This document shows positions 7,263 to 15,036 of a stretch of DNA of 33,178 bases, in pieces. The notes beneath the pieces are model-generated. The model searched no databases and was not told the origin of the DNA. It saw nothing but the letters and a program-made list of their open reading frames with translations. The stretch's first letter is position 1; the number at the start of each line of letters is the position of its first letter. Position numbers and translations under genes: made by a program. Source of the DNA: MESE01 sp036675035 (GTDB taxonomy: Bacteria; Pseudomonadota; Gammaproteobacteria; Burkholderiales; Burkholderiaceae_D); NCBI GenBank assembly GCA_036675035.1, contig JAKFFO010000062.1:1-33178 (forward strand), read 5' to 3'.

Positions 7263-7982
7263 TTACTGCGCGGCGAGTACTTCTTTGCTGCCGGTCACCT
7301 CGACTTCGACGCGACGATCGGGTTGCAGGCAGGTGATCAGCGTCTTGCTGATCGGGCCCCTGCAATCGTTCCCTTTTGTCACAGGCTGGCTTTCACCCAT
7401 TCCTGCCGACGTGATGCGGTTGTTCGGAATATCCTTGCTGACCAGATACGCCTTGACGGCATTGGCGCGACGCTCGGAAAGATTCTGGTTATATCGAGTG
7501 CTGCCGACGCGGTCTGTATGTCCGGTCACAACCACCGATTCATAATTCACTCCGTTGATTTCACTGGTCAGCTTGTCCAGTCCGGCTTTTCCTGCAGGCT
7601 TTACTTCTGCCTTGTCGAAGTCGAATAATTCTTCTGCCGAAAAGGTGACTTTACGTGTCTGGAATTGCGCCAGCGCGGGCGCGGGCGCAGGTGCAGGGGC
7701 AGGCGTTTCAACCCGTTTTTCGGCGGGTGCTTCTACCTTGGCCATCAGGTTGGGATCGCATTCAGCGGTGGCCTGTGCCGGTGTCCATGCTCCCGAGCGC
7801 CAGCACAATCCGGTTGAGTTTTTCCATGCCGCGTTTTGCCCCTGAGCCCAGTGGCCGGGATCATTCGCTGCCTGTGCCATGCTGATGGCGGGAGCGAATG
7901 CTGCGATACTGAAGATGGCGATCATTGCGGATTGCAACACTGATTTGCGTGTGCCATTGCACGATTTTTTTGAGTTTGACAT
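7263..7982 (-). CDS. OmpA-family peptidoglycan-associated outer-membrane protein
   Basis: This 239-aa protein has a signal peptide (about 1-38, ending in SMAQA). A short Trp/Cys-containing region follows (about 40-80), then a Pro-Ala-rich linker (about 90-110, repeated PA). The C-terminal OmpA-like domain (about 118-230) has GHTDRVGSTRYNQNLSERRA, the Asp and Arg that bind diaminopimelate in this family. It lacks the eight-stranded N-terminal barrel of E. coli OmpA, so it is a periplasmic or outer-membrane-associated binding protein. The start at 7982 is supported by AGGGAAA upstream. It is divergent from the Crp/Fnr-type gene across 415 bases of regulatory DNA. Confidence 0.9.
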   Translation of the reverse strand: MSNSKKSCNGTRKSVLQSAMIAIFSIAAFAPAISMAQAANDPGHWAQGQNAAWKNSTGLCWRSGAWTPAQATAECDPNLMAKVEAPAEKRVETPAPAPAPAPALAQFQTRKVTFSAEELFDFDKAEVKPAGKAGLDKLTSEINGVNYESVVVTGHTDRVGSTRYNQNLSERRANAVKAYLVSKDIPNNRITSAGMGESQPVTKGNDCRGPISKTLITCLQPDRRVEVEVTGSKEVLAAQ

Positions 7983-8079
7983 GTATTTCCCTGTGTGGTG
8001 TTTGGATCCTGCCGTCACGCGTTCACATCATCGATCCCGCGTTATGACCGAAGATTATGTGCAAACGACTGCCGTGACT

Positions 8080-8093
8080 GTGCGTTACCGTAC
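8080..8093. repeat. Near-palindromic 14-mer, copy A
   Basis: GTGCGTTACCGTAC differs by one base from the reverse complement of copy B (8259-8272). Its centre lies about 30 bases from the centre of the candidate minus-strand -10 (8054-8059), roughly where a class II activator would bind. The protein that binds is unknown; the adjacent Crp/Fnr-type regulator is one candidate. Confidence 0.45.
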
Positions 8094-8258
8094 CAAAGTA
8101 AAATTTAACAGGCGGATACGTCCCAGGGCCGGAACCAGTTGTGAGCGACTGCCCCGCACTGCACGAAGCCTGCCATCGAATTTGATGCGGCGATCCGATC
8201 GAAACTGATCGAAGTGCCGGTGCATATCGTTACTTTCAGACATTTTTTCTGCACTTGG

Positions 8259-8272
8259 GTGCGGTAACGCAC
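8259..8272. repeat. Near-palindromic 14-mer, copy B
   Basis: GTGCGGTAACGCAC has perfect 5-base arms around GTAA. It lies just upstream of the candidate -35 of the Crp/Fnr-type gene (8281-8286). Together with copy A it frames the divergent promoter region. Confidence 0.45.
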
Positions 8273-8397
8273 ATATCTAGTTGACGAAAATGAATACTCT
8301 CGTAAAAAATCAGTCGCGCGTGTTACCTTGCGACAGGCACTCTTTTCGGTGTCTTACCTTACCCGTTGGGTTAACGACTGGAAGCAGGAGTTTCGAT

Positions 8398-9147
8398 ATG
8401 TCCAGTACGCACGATCCAAACCAGAATCATCTATTAGCGGCGTTGCTCGATGCCGATTTCGAGCGTCTGGCTCCGCATCTTGAACTGGTCCCCATGCTGC
8501 TCGGTGACATACTCTACGAGTCCGGCGGAAAGCTGCAACACGTTTATTTCCCGACTACATCGATTTTGTCTCTGCACTATGTGCTTGAAAACGGGGGGTC
8601 ATCGGAAATTGCCGGTGTCGGTAATGAGGGTGTACTGGGAATTTCGCTTTTCATGGGCGGCGATACCACGCCGAGCCGCGCGGTGGTGCAGACCGGCGGC
8701 CATGGATACCGCCTCAAGGCGCAGATCCTGATGGAAGAATTCAATCGCGCCGGGCCGGTGTTGCGCCTGCTGTTGCGCTATACGCAGGCACTGATTACCC
8801 ACATGTCGCAAACCGCAGTGTGCAATCGACATCATTCCGTCGAACAGCAATTGTGCCGATGGCTTTTGCTGACGCTGGATCGTCTGCCTTCCAATGACCT
8901 GACGATGACCCAGGAACTGATCGCCAATATGCTGGGCGTACGACGCGAGGGCGTGACAGAGGCCGCCGGAAAACTGCAAGGCTACGGCTTCATCAGTTAT
9001 CGGCGTGGCCATATTACAGTGCTTGACCGTGCCGGACTGGAGCACAAAACGTGCGAGTGTTACGGCGTCGTCAAGAAAGAGTTTTCCCGACTGTTGTCGG
9101 ATGTACGCCACCGCCAGGACCGGCGGGTCGCAGTCCGGCGGGCCTGA
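8398..9147 (+). CDS. Crp/Fnr-family transcriptional regulator
   Basis: This 249-aa protein has an N-terminal cyclic-nucleotide-binding-like beta-roll (about 15-130; note GDILYESGG and YFPTTSILSLHYVLENG) and a C-terminal winged helix (about 150-225). The recognition region lies around TMTQELIANMLGVRREGVTEAA. It lacks the four-Cys iron-sulphur ligand pattern of Fnr at the N-terminus, so oxygen sensing by a cluster is unlikely. The cAMP-contacting Arg and Ser of Crp were not identified, so the ligand is unknown. The start at 8398 is fixed by GCAGGAG, 7 bases upstream; a longer frame from 8281 is rejected. It is divergent from the envelope island and followed on the same strand by two signalling genes. 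Confidence 0.88.
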   Translation: MSSTHDPNQNHLLAALLDADFERLAPHLELVPMLLGDILYESGGKLQHVYFPTTSILSLHYVLENGGSSEIAGVGNEGVLGISLFMGGDTTPSRAVVQTGGHGYRLKAQILMEEFNRAGPVLRLLLRYTQALITHMSQTAVCNRHHSVEQQLCRWLLLTLDRLPSNDLTMTQELIANMLGVRREGVTEAAGKLQGYGFISYRRGHITVLDRAGLEHKTCECYGVVKKEFSRLLSDVRHRQDRRVAVRRA

Positions 9148-9279
9148 CGATCGTGGCGCTCCCACCCAGGCGAAACCGGATGGCGTCTGACGTATGCATA
9201 AAGCGGCGCGAATGCGATGACCGTTCCAATCCGATATCTCGCCTGACCCGAGTCGGCATATTTTTAAGGTAATCAATCA

Positions 9280-11589
9280 ATGTTCGAAGTAATGCACTCG
9301 GTAGAAAAAATATCGGTAGAGCGCCTGATGCTGCTCGGATTCGGGATGACCCTGGCGGTGCTGCTGCTCGCAGGCGGGATTGCATGGAACAATGCAATGC
9401 AACCTGTGGCCACGTTCATATTGGGTGCGATCGTTTTGCTGCTTGCCTTCCAGGCCGTGCTTTATGTGCGGATACGGCAGGTAATGCGCCGGCGGCTGGC
9501 GGTCGAACAGGCATTGCAGGAGGCGCGCCAGCCGTTGCTGAAAGCGGGAGCGCTGCAGGACGCCATTTTCCATAATCCGAATTTCTCCAGTATCGCAACC
9601 GATGCACAGGGTGTGATCCAGATCTTTAATGTGGGCGCGCAACGAATGCTCGGTTACGAAGCGACGGATGTGGTGGACAAGATGACGCCGGCCAGCATAT
9701 CCGATGCCCAGGAACTGGTGGCACGGGCAGCGGCCCTGAGCCTGGAGCTGGGTACGGAGATTTCGCCGGGCTTCGAGGCGCTGGCGTTCAAAGCGTCACG
9801 CGGAATCGAAGATATTTACGAGCTGACCTATATCCGCAAGGATGGTACGCGCTTTCCGGCGACCGTCTCGGTCACCGCATTGCGGGATGTTCACGAACAA
9901 ATAATCGGATATCTGCTGATAGGTACCGACAACACGGTGCGCAAGCAGGTTGAGGCCGAGCAGGCGCAACTTGACCAGAAACTGCGCGACCAGCAGTTCT
10001 ATACCCGCTCGCTGATCGAATCGAATATCGACGCGATCATGACGACCGATCCGCGCGGCATCATCAGCGACGTCAACCAGCAAATGGAAGCGCTGACCGG
10101 ATGCACTCGCGACGAGCTGATCGGTGCGCCGTTCAAGAACTACTTTACCGATCCGGAACGGGCCGAGGCGGGCATTGCACGGGTACTGCTCGAAGGAAAA
10201 GTGACAAACTACGAATTGACTGCTCGCGCCAGGGATGCAAAAGAGACGGTCGTGTCGTACAACGCCACGACCTTTCATGACCGCGACCACAAATTGCAGG
10301 GTGTGTTTGCGGCCGCGCGTGATGTCACCGAGCGCAAACAGATCGAACATGCACTGCAGGAAACCAATGCGGAACTGGAAAATGCGAAGGCGATCGCGGA
10401 AAAAGCCAATCTGGCGAAATCGGAATTCCTTTCCAGCATGAGCCATGAACTGCGCACGCCGCTAAACGCGGTACTCGGATTCGCACAGCTGATGGCATCC
10501 GAAACACCGCCACCTTCATCCGCGCAGAAGCAGTCGATCGACCAGATCTTGCAGGCCGGCTGGTATTTGCTGCGCCTGATCAATGAAATCCTTGATCTGG
10601 CGATGATTGAATCGGGCAAGGTAACGATGTCCCGGGAAGCCATGTCGCTCGCCGACGTTTTGAAGGATTGTCAGGCGATGATCGAGCCGCAGGCGCACAA
10701 GCGCGGGATAAAGATGACATTTCCCAGCTATGACAACCTTTTTTATGTGCACGCCGATCGAACCAGGGTCAAGCAGGTGATGATCAACCTGCTGGCGAAC
10801 GCCATCAAATACAACCGGGACGGCGGGACGGTGGTTGTGGATTGCGCAATGAGTGGCGAAAATCTGGTGCGCGTCAGCGTACGGGATACTGGAGCAGGCC
10901 TGGCGCCGGAGCAGGTGTCCCAATTGTTCCAGCCTTTCAACCGGATAGGGCAAGAGTCAAGCGGTGAAGAGGGTACCGGCATCGGCCTCGTGGTTACCAA
11001 GCAGCTGGTCGAACTGATGGGCGGGACGATCGGTGTGGCAAGCAATGTCGGTGTAGGCACCATATTCTGGGTTGAACTGGCTGCATCGAGTGCGCCTGAG
11101 CTGGCGTTCGGCAGCCTCGGAGAAAAAGAAGCGATGGACGCGAATGCGACAGCAGTGCGTGCATCGTCGCCGCAGCGAACGCTGCTCTATGTTGAAGACA
11201 ATCCGGCGAACCTCGCGCTGGTCGAACAGTTGATTGCGCGGCGCAGCGATTTGAAACTGCTGACGGCGATCGACGGCCGGCTCGGTATTCAACTGGCACG
11301 CGCCTATCAGCCGGACCTGATCCTGATGGACATCAACCTGCCGGGCATGAGCGGTTTCGATGCACTGGATATCTTGCGAAGGGATCCGGTAACGGCCCGC
11401 ATTCCGGTGATGGCCCTGTCGGCGAATGCGGTTCCGCGTGATATCGAAAGAGGGCTGGAAGCAGGATTCTTCCGTTATCTGACCAAACCGATCAAGGTTC
11501 CCGAATTCATGGAGGCGCTGGATGTGGCATTGCATTTCGCCGCAGAAAATGGTTCGAACGGAAAATCGAAAACAGAGAATGCCGTCTGA
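9280..11589 (+). CDS. Membrane hybrid histidine kinase (TM-PAS-PAS-HisKA-HATPase-REC)
   Basis: This 769-aa protein has two closely spaced membrane helices (about 17-36 and 44-64). Two PAS/PAC domains follow (about 92-225 and 238-355), the second ending in AARDVTERKQIEHAL. The HisKA dimerisation domain has SMSHELRTPLNAVLGF with phospho-acceptor His389. The ATPase domain (about 490-605) has an N-box (NLLANAIKYN) and G-boxes (DTGAGL, GTGIGL). A C-terminal receiver domain (about 630-755) has LILMDINLPGMSG with Asp684. Almost no periplasmic loop separates the helices, so sensing is likely intracellular or in the membrane. A receiver-PAS protein gene follows by 42 bases and may form part of the same phosphorelay. 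No separate DNA-binding regulator is adjacent, apart from the Crp/Fnr gene upstream. Confidence 0.93.
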   Translation: MFEVMHSVEKISVERLMLLGFGMTLAVLLLAGGIAWNNAMQPVATFILGAIVLLLAFQAVLYVRIRQVMRRRLAVEQALQEARQPLLKAGALQDAIFHNPNFSSIATDAQGVIQIFNVGAQRMLGYEATDVVDKMTPASISDAQELVARAAALSLELGTEISPGFEALAFKASRGIEDIYELTYIRKDGTRFPATVSVTALRDVHEQIIGYLLIGTDNTVRKQVEAEQAQLDQKLRDQQFYTRSLIESNIDAIMTTDPRGIISDVNQQMEALTGCTRDELIGAPFKNYFTDPERAEAGIARVLLEGKVTNYELTARARDAKETVVSYNATTFHDRDHKLQGVFAAARDVTERKQIEHALQETNAELENAKAIAEKANLAKSEFLSSMSHELRTPLNAVLGFAQLMASETPPPSSAQKQSIDQILQAGWYLLRLINEILDLAMIESGKVTMSREAMSLADVLKDCQAMIEPQAHKRGIKMTFPSYDNLFYVHADRTRVKQVMINLLANAIKYNRDGGTVVVDCAMSGENLVRVSVRDTGAGLAPEQVSQLFQPFNRIGQESSGEEGTGIGLVVTKQLVELMGGTIGVASNVGVGTIFWVELAASSAPELAFGSLGEKEAMDANATAVRASSPQRTLLYVEDNPANLALVEQLIARRSDLKLLTAIDGRLGIQLARAYQPDLILMDINLPGMSGFDALDILRRDPVTARIPVMALSANAVPRDIERGLEAGFFRYLTKPIKVPEFMEALDVALHFAAENGSNGKSKTENAV

Positions 11590-11631
11590 CGAGCAACGTT
11601 GCAGAGACACGAATTCCTTAGGAAAAATGAC

Positions 11632-12462
11632 ATGCTTGAAGCATCCGATATTCTGAACGCCTCCATCCTGATCGTCGATGATCAGGTCGCAAACGTGAAA
11701 CTGCTGGAGCAGATGCTGCACAACGCAGGATATCTGCACATTACGTCGACAATGGACCCGCGAACGGTTTGCGCACTGCATTCGGAGCATCGCTACGATC
11801 TGATTTTGCTTGACCTGCAAATGCCTGATATGGACGGTTTCCAGGTCATGGAAGGGCTGAAGGAAATTGAGTCCGGCGGCTATCTGCCGGTGCTGGTCAT
11901 CACCGCTCAACCGGGTCACAAGCTGCGCGCATTGAAGGCGGGCGCCAAGGACTTCGTCAGCAAGCCGTTCGACCTGATCGAAGTGCAGACACGCATCCAC
12001 AATATGCTGGAAGTGCGGCTGTTGTACCAGAAGCTGGACAATTACAACAAGGTGCTGGAACAGACGGTGCTGGAGCGCACGGCTGAATTGCGCGAGAGCG
12101 AAGCCCGCTTCAAAAGCTTTACCGAACTGTCGTCGGACTGGTACTGGGAACAGGACGCGGAAGGAAAATTCACCAGGATTTCGGGCCCTGTGTTCGAAAT
12201 GCTCGGCATCGAAACGCACGACACGCCGGGCGAACTCAGTACAGTGCTGACCGGATGGAATGCGGAAGAGCGCGCGCTGCTGGACGCCAACATCGCCGCT
12301 CGACGTCCATTCGTCGACTTCGTCTACAGCCGCAGCAATGCCGACGGAACGATACAGTACCTGCAGGTAAGCGGCGAGCCCATGTTCGACTCAGCCAGCC
12401 GCTTCATCGGCTATCGTGGAATCGGTGCGGATATCACCGACCGGATGGCGGCGCGGCGCTAG
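11632..12462 (+). CDS. Receiver-PAS protein without output domain
   Basis: This 276-aa protein has an N-terminal receiver domain (about 8-125; VDD near 18, LILLDLQMPDMDGF with Asp61 as phospho-acceptor, Lys of SKPFD near 111). A coiled-coil linker follows (about 130-155, LEQTVLERTAELRESEARF), then a PAS/PAC domain (about 155-275) ending at GADITDRMAARR. In most relatives this linker-PAS unit leads into a kinase, GGDEF or EAL domain; here a stop follows directly and no such sequence was found downstream in any frame. It may be a natural short adaptor or a truncated gene. The start at 11632 is preceded by TTAGGA 8 bases upstream. It probably works with the hybrid kinase just upstream. Confidence 0.88.
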   Translation: MLEASDILNASILIVDDQVANVKLLEQMLHNAGYLHITSTMDPRTVCALHSEHRYDLILLDLQMPDMDGFQVMEGLKEIESGGYLPVLVITAQPGHKLRALKAGAKDFVSKPFDLIEVQTRIHNMLEVRLLYQKLDNYNKVLEQTVLERTAELRESEARFKSFTELSSDWYWEQDAEGKFTRISGPVFEMLGIETHDTPGELSTVLTGWNAEERALLDANIAARRPFVDFVYSRSNADGTIQYLQVSGEPMFDSASRFIGYRGIGADITDRMAARR

Positions 12463-12916
12463 CAATTCAGTCGTACGGCAATAACCGAACTATAGCCCGA
12501 CGACACACCTCACAAACTGGAACGCGTGCGGCTCACGCTGAATCGGGTGACGCACGGGCAATGCCGGTCTACTGCCGTGCCGGCTTTCATGCATATGGAG
12601 TGATAGAGGCGGTGCCTATGAATTTACTTTCGACTTCCAAACACTGGTTTCCGTCGCTCCATGATTACCGGGACTGGTGCAGTCAATAAAATAAAGGTGC
12701 GATATAAATTTCCTGATGGGAACAAAATTCCAGGTGCGTGGTCTTACCAGCGGTGCAGTCGGCCATGGGCTAGTAGGCATATTAATTCGGCAATTATTTC
12801 GGAAGGCGCTGGTCGACGATGTGAGGGGTGGTCGATCCGCTTCGCCAAAAGTCCGTGCCGCATGGATTGGCTTGGATTGCGTAGGTAAGCGTGGGACGAA
12901 AACGGGAGAATGAAGC
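12463..12916. other. Intergenic region, 454 bp, no supported gene
   Basis: The stretch behind the receiver-PAS gene contains only short open frames without ribosome-binding sites or recognisable protein sequence. No hairpin with a T-run was seen. It could contain decayed coding sequence of the lost output domain, but no similarity supports this. Confidence 0.4.
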
Positions 12917-13102
12917 ATGAAGTGGTATTACAGGTGGAAGCTCAGAAAAATCCAGAAGGAGATTCAAAAGCTGCAGGAACAATCGAACTATAAATTGGTT
13001 GAGGATTACACGCCGAATTCCAGGCTCCGTATCCTCGATCGCCTGGAGAAGCATTTGCAGGAGCAGCTGACGCAGGTTCCACCGTCTTCGACGCAGAGTT
13101 AA
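12917..13102 (+). CDS. Small basic coiled-coil protein, unknown function
   Basis: This 61-aa protein begins with an aromatic and basic stretch (MKWYYRWKLRKIQKEIQK). An amphipathic, coiled-coil-prone helix interrupted near residues 30-37 follows, with a polar end. GGGAGA lies 8 bases before the ATG at 12917, which supports translation. No family was recognised. It stands alone between the signalling genes and the protease gene, with no same-strand partner close enough to suggest an operon. Confidence 0.6.
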   Translation: MKWYYRWKLRKIQKEIQKLQEQSNYKLVEDYTPNSRLRILDRLEKHLQEQLTQVPPSSTQS

Positions 13103-13305
13103 ATCCGGCAACAGAATGAGGTTGCGGGAATGCTTTGCAGCGTTCCGCGCAGCCTCAGCTGTCGATTGAACGTCTTGCCCAATACCGTATCGCCGGTTTC
13201 GGTCTCATACCGGTCCGCCTCCGGGGCATCCGTGAGCCGCCGCGCCGCGCGTATATCGGACAATAATTCCGCCCTTTCTGCAGGCAATAGAATTGTTCGG
13301 CTCAT
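13099..13305 (-). CDS. Doubtful small ORF
   Basis: A minus-strand frame of 68 codons (from MSRTILLPAERAELL) covers part of the gap between two plus-strand genes. Its first half reads like a real charged protein (DIRAARRLTDAPEADRYETE), but no good ribosome-binding site and no family were found. It overlaps the end of the preceding plus-strand small gene by four bases. It is listed because nothing else occupies the interval. Confidence 0.25.
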   Translation of the reverse strand: MSRTILLPAERAELLSDIRAARRLTDAPEADRYETETGDTVLGKTFNRQLRLRGTLQSIPATSFCCRI

Positions 13306-13457
13306 CGCAGCCGGCAATCGCGATTTTCTTCGCGTCGAACATCTCCCATTTCAAGCTGCTCAAATTCGAACCTGCCATGCAAAAGAGCGTATCTGGTGCC
13401 GCCTGCGGCTACAATTGCTGCCGGTTTAACAATTAAACTCGGAACGGGGAGCACGCT
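13103..13457. other. Intergenic region upstream of the CPBP protease gene
   Basis: This 355-bp interval has no firmly supported gene. TACAAT at 13409-13414 could be a -10 for the protease gene, although no clear -35 is seen. A perfect palindrome at 13423-13437 lies immediately behind it. Confidence 0.35.
13423..13437. repeat. Perfect palindrome before the CPBP protease gene
   Basis: GTTTAA and TTAAAC flank CAA. The element lies 20 bases before the TTG start and just behind a TACAAT that could be a -10, so it is a possible operator. Function is not shown. Confidence 0.3.
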
Positions 13458-14222
13458 TTGCAGGAAACTTCAATTCAGGAGCGGCCGAAACACTGGGGCC
13501 TGCTGGGCACGCTTCTTTGGGGCGTGATAATTGCCGCGGTGTATGTCGTGGTCAGCACGGCCGCAGCGGGCGTTTATGTCGGCCTTACGCAAAGCGACCT
13601 GACGCCGGATGAATTTTCGCAGGCGTTCCTGAATGCGCAATTCGATGGCATGGCCATATCCTTGAGCACGTTCGCGACAACGCTGGTGTGCGGACTGCTC
13701 TTGATAATCGTGATCAAGCTGAAGCGGAACTCCGATCTCAAGGAGTACCTGGGGCTGGCGTTCCCATCCAGACGTGATACCGGACGATGGCTAATATGGT
13801 TTGCCGGCCTCCTGATCGTGCTGGACCTGATTACTTATTTTCTAGGCAAGCCGATCGTTCCGGAATTCATGTGGCGGATCGTATCGTCGCTGGAGTCGCG
13901 TTGGGTGTTGTGGATTGCCTTGATCGTTGCCGCGCCGTTGATCGAAGAATTGTTTTTTCGAGGCTTCCTGATCAAGGGGCTGGCCGAATCGCCGATCGGA
14001 CCGGCAGGTGCGGTGGTCCTGACATCGGCCGCGTGGGCGGTGATTCATATGCAGTACGACAACTACGGCATTGCTTCGATTTTCGTGATGGGGTTGGTGT
14101 TGGGTGCGGCAAGAATAAAGACCGGTTCAACGATCCTGACCATTTTTTTGCATGCGGTTGCAAACCTGGTCGCATCGGTAGAAACCGCAATATATGTCTC
14201 GTATTTCAGTCCGGCAGGCTGA
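13458..14222 (+). CDS. CPBP-family intramembrane metalloprotease (CAAX protease/Abi type)
   Basis: This 254-aa protein has about eight hydrophobic segments and the three CPBP motifs. These are EELFFRG with Glu163, Glu164 and Arg168; a second with His197 (AVIHMQYDN); and HAVANL with His232 and Asn236. These residues form the glutamate-histidine metal centre of the family, which in eukaryotes processes prenylated CAAX proteins. Bacterial members have varied roles, including bacteriocin immunity, and the substrate here is unknown. The start is a TTG at 13458 with GGGGAG about 8 bases upstream; no ATG lies nearby in frame before the first membrane segment. Downstream genes are convergent, so it is monocistronic. 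Confidence 0.9.
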   Translation: MQETSIQERPKHWGLLGTLLWGVIIAAVYVVVSTAAAGVYVGLTQSDLTPDEFSQAFLNAQFDGMAISLSTFATTLVCGLLLIIVIKLKRNSDLKEYLGLAFPSRRDTGRWLIWFAGLLIVLDLITYFLGKPIVPEFMWRIVSSLESRWVLWIALIVAAPLIEELFFRGFLIKGLAESPIGPAGAVVLTSAAWAVIHMQYDNYGIASIFVMGLVLGAARIKTGSTILTIFLHAVANLVASVETAIYVSYFSPAG

Positions 14223-14278
14223 TTCTGAACCTGATGTTCTCGAAATTCGGCAATGACTTGCCATGTTCAGGCGCGACC

Positions 14279-14294
14279 GGCCAGTCCACTGGCC
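14279..14294. terminator. Hairpin between convergent protease and livF genes
   Basis: GGCCAG and CTGGCC form a perfect 6-base stem (7 with a 2-base loop) between the two convergent stop codons. No T-run is present on either strand, so it may be a weak bidirectional terminator. Confidence 0.35.
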
Positions 14295-14325
14295 AACCTG
14301 CGCATACCAGCCGCGCGGTTAGTCA

Positions 14326-15036
14326 TCAAACCCCGACATACCGGTGCCAGATCTCCGGCGCCTGGCGCAACGCGTCCGAGGTTCCGGACCAGACCACTTT
14401 GCCGCGTTCGATAATGGTGTGCTGATCCGCCAGAGCGATCAGGCGTTCGACGTACTTGTCGATAATCAGCGTGGTTTGCCCCAACGCTCGCAGCCGGGCA
14501 AGGCAGCGCCAGATATCGTCGCGCACCAGCGGCGCCAGTCCTTCGGTTGCTTCGTCCAGTATCAGCAGGTACGGATTGGTCATCAGCGCACGGCCGATCG
14601 CCAGCATCTGTTGTTCGCCGCCCGACAACTGGTTACCCATGTTGGCAGCGCGCTCGCGCAAACGGGGAAACAGTTCATACACCCGTTCCAGCGTCCACGG
14701 ATCGGCTGCCTTGCAGCGGTTTGCCGCGAACGCAATCAGATTTTCTTTGACGGTCAGATTCGGAAATATCTGTCGGCCTTCCGGCACGATCGCGATACCG
14801 CTGCGTGCGACCCGGTCCGCCGCCAGGCGGTCGATGCGGTTGCCGTTAAAATGAATCTGCCCGTTCTTGATGCGATTGAGTCCGAGTATCGAACGCACGG
14901 TGGTCGTTTTTCCCATGCCGTTGCGCCCGAGCAGTGTCGCGACCTTGCCCGGCTCGATGTCGAGGCTGATGCCGAACAGGACCTGGCTGCTGCCGTATGC
15001 AGTCTCGATATTGTCTACGCGCAGGATCGGGTTCAT
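14326..15036 (-). CDS. livF: Branched-chain-amino-acid-type ABC transporter ATPase LivF
   Basis: This 236-aa protein is an ABC ATPase with Walker A GRNGMGKTT (near residues 38-46), the Q-loop region, signature LSGGEQQ (about 138-144) and Walker B LLILDEATEG (about 157-166). The short length, with no C-terminal extension, and the context identify the LivF-type subunit. It pairs with the LivG-type ATPase on the cytoplasmic face of the LivHM permease. Its start overlaps the livG stop by four bases (ATGA), showing translational coupling. It is the last gene of livHMGF. Confidence 0.95.
   Translation of the reverse strand: MNPILRVDNIETAYGSSQVLFGISLDIEPGKVATLLGRNGMGKTTTVRSILGLNRIKNGQIHFNGNRIDRLAADRVARSGIAIVPEGRQIFPNLTVKENLIAFAANRCKAADPWTLERVYELFPRLRERAANMGNQLSGGEQQMLAIGRALMTNPYLLILDEATEGLAPLVRDDIWRCLARLRALGQTTLIIDKYVERLIALADQHTIIERGKVVWSGTSDALRQAPEIWHRYVGV

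Larger units (their letters stand above)
7983..8397. promoter_or_regulatory. Divergent promoter region between the OmpA-domain and Crp/Fnr genes
   Basis: This gene-free region must hold the promoters of both divergent genes. Two copies of a near-palindromic 14-mer lie in it (8080-8093 and 8259-8272). A candidate sigma-70 promoter for the plus strand is TTGACG at 8281-8286 with an A-rich -10 near 8303-8308. On the minus strand CATAAT (complement of 8054-8059) is a candidate -10. Confidence 0.5.

Noticed and set aside
8281..8397. N-terminal extension of the Crp/Fnr protein from 8281
   Set aside because: It would start at the candidate -35 and lacks a ribosome-binding site, while GCAGGAG is ideally placed for the ATG at 8398.
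10957..12219. 420-codon antisense frame over the kinase and receiver-PAS genes
   Set aside because: It crosses two well-supported genes and the gap between them and has no recognisable protein features.
12716..12913. 65-codon plus-strand frame ending just before the 61-aa gene
   Set aside because: It has no Shine-Dalgarno and no recognisable family, and its Gly/Arg-rich sequence is typical of chance frames; not enough to call a gene.
13130..13429. 99-codon plus-strand frame in the gap before the CPBP protease
   Set aside because: No ribosome-binding site was seen, the composition is Cys/Arg/Ser-rich, and it ends within the probable promoter of the protease gene.
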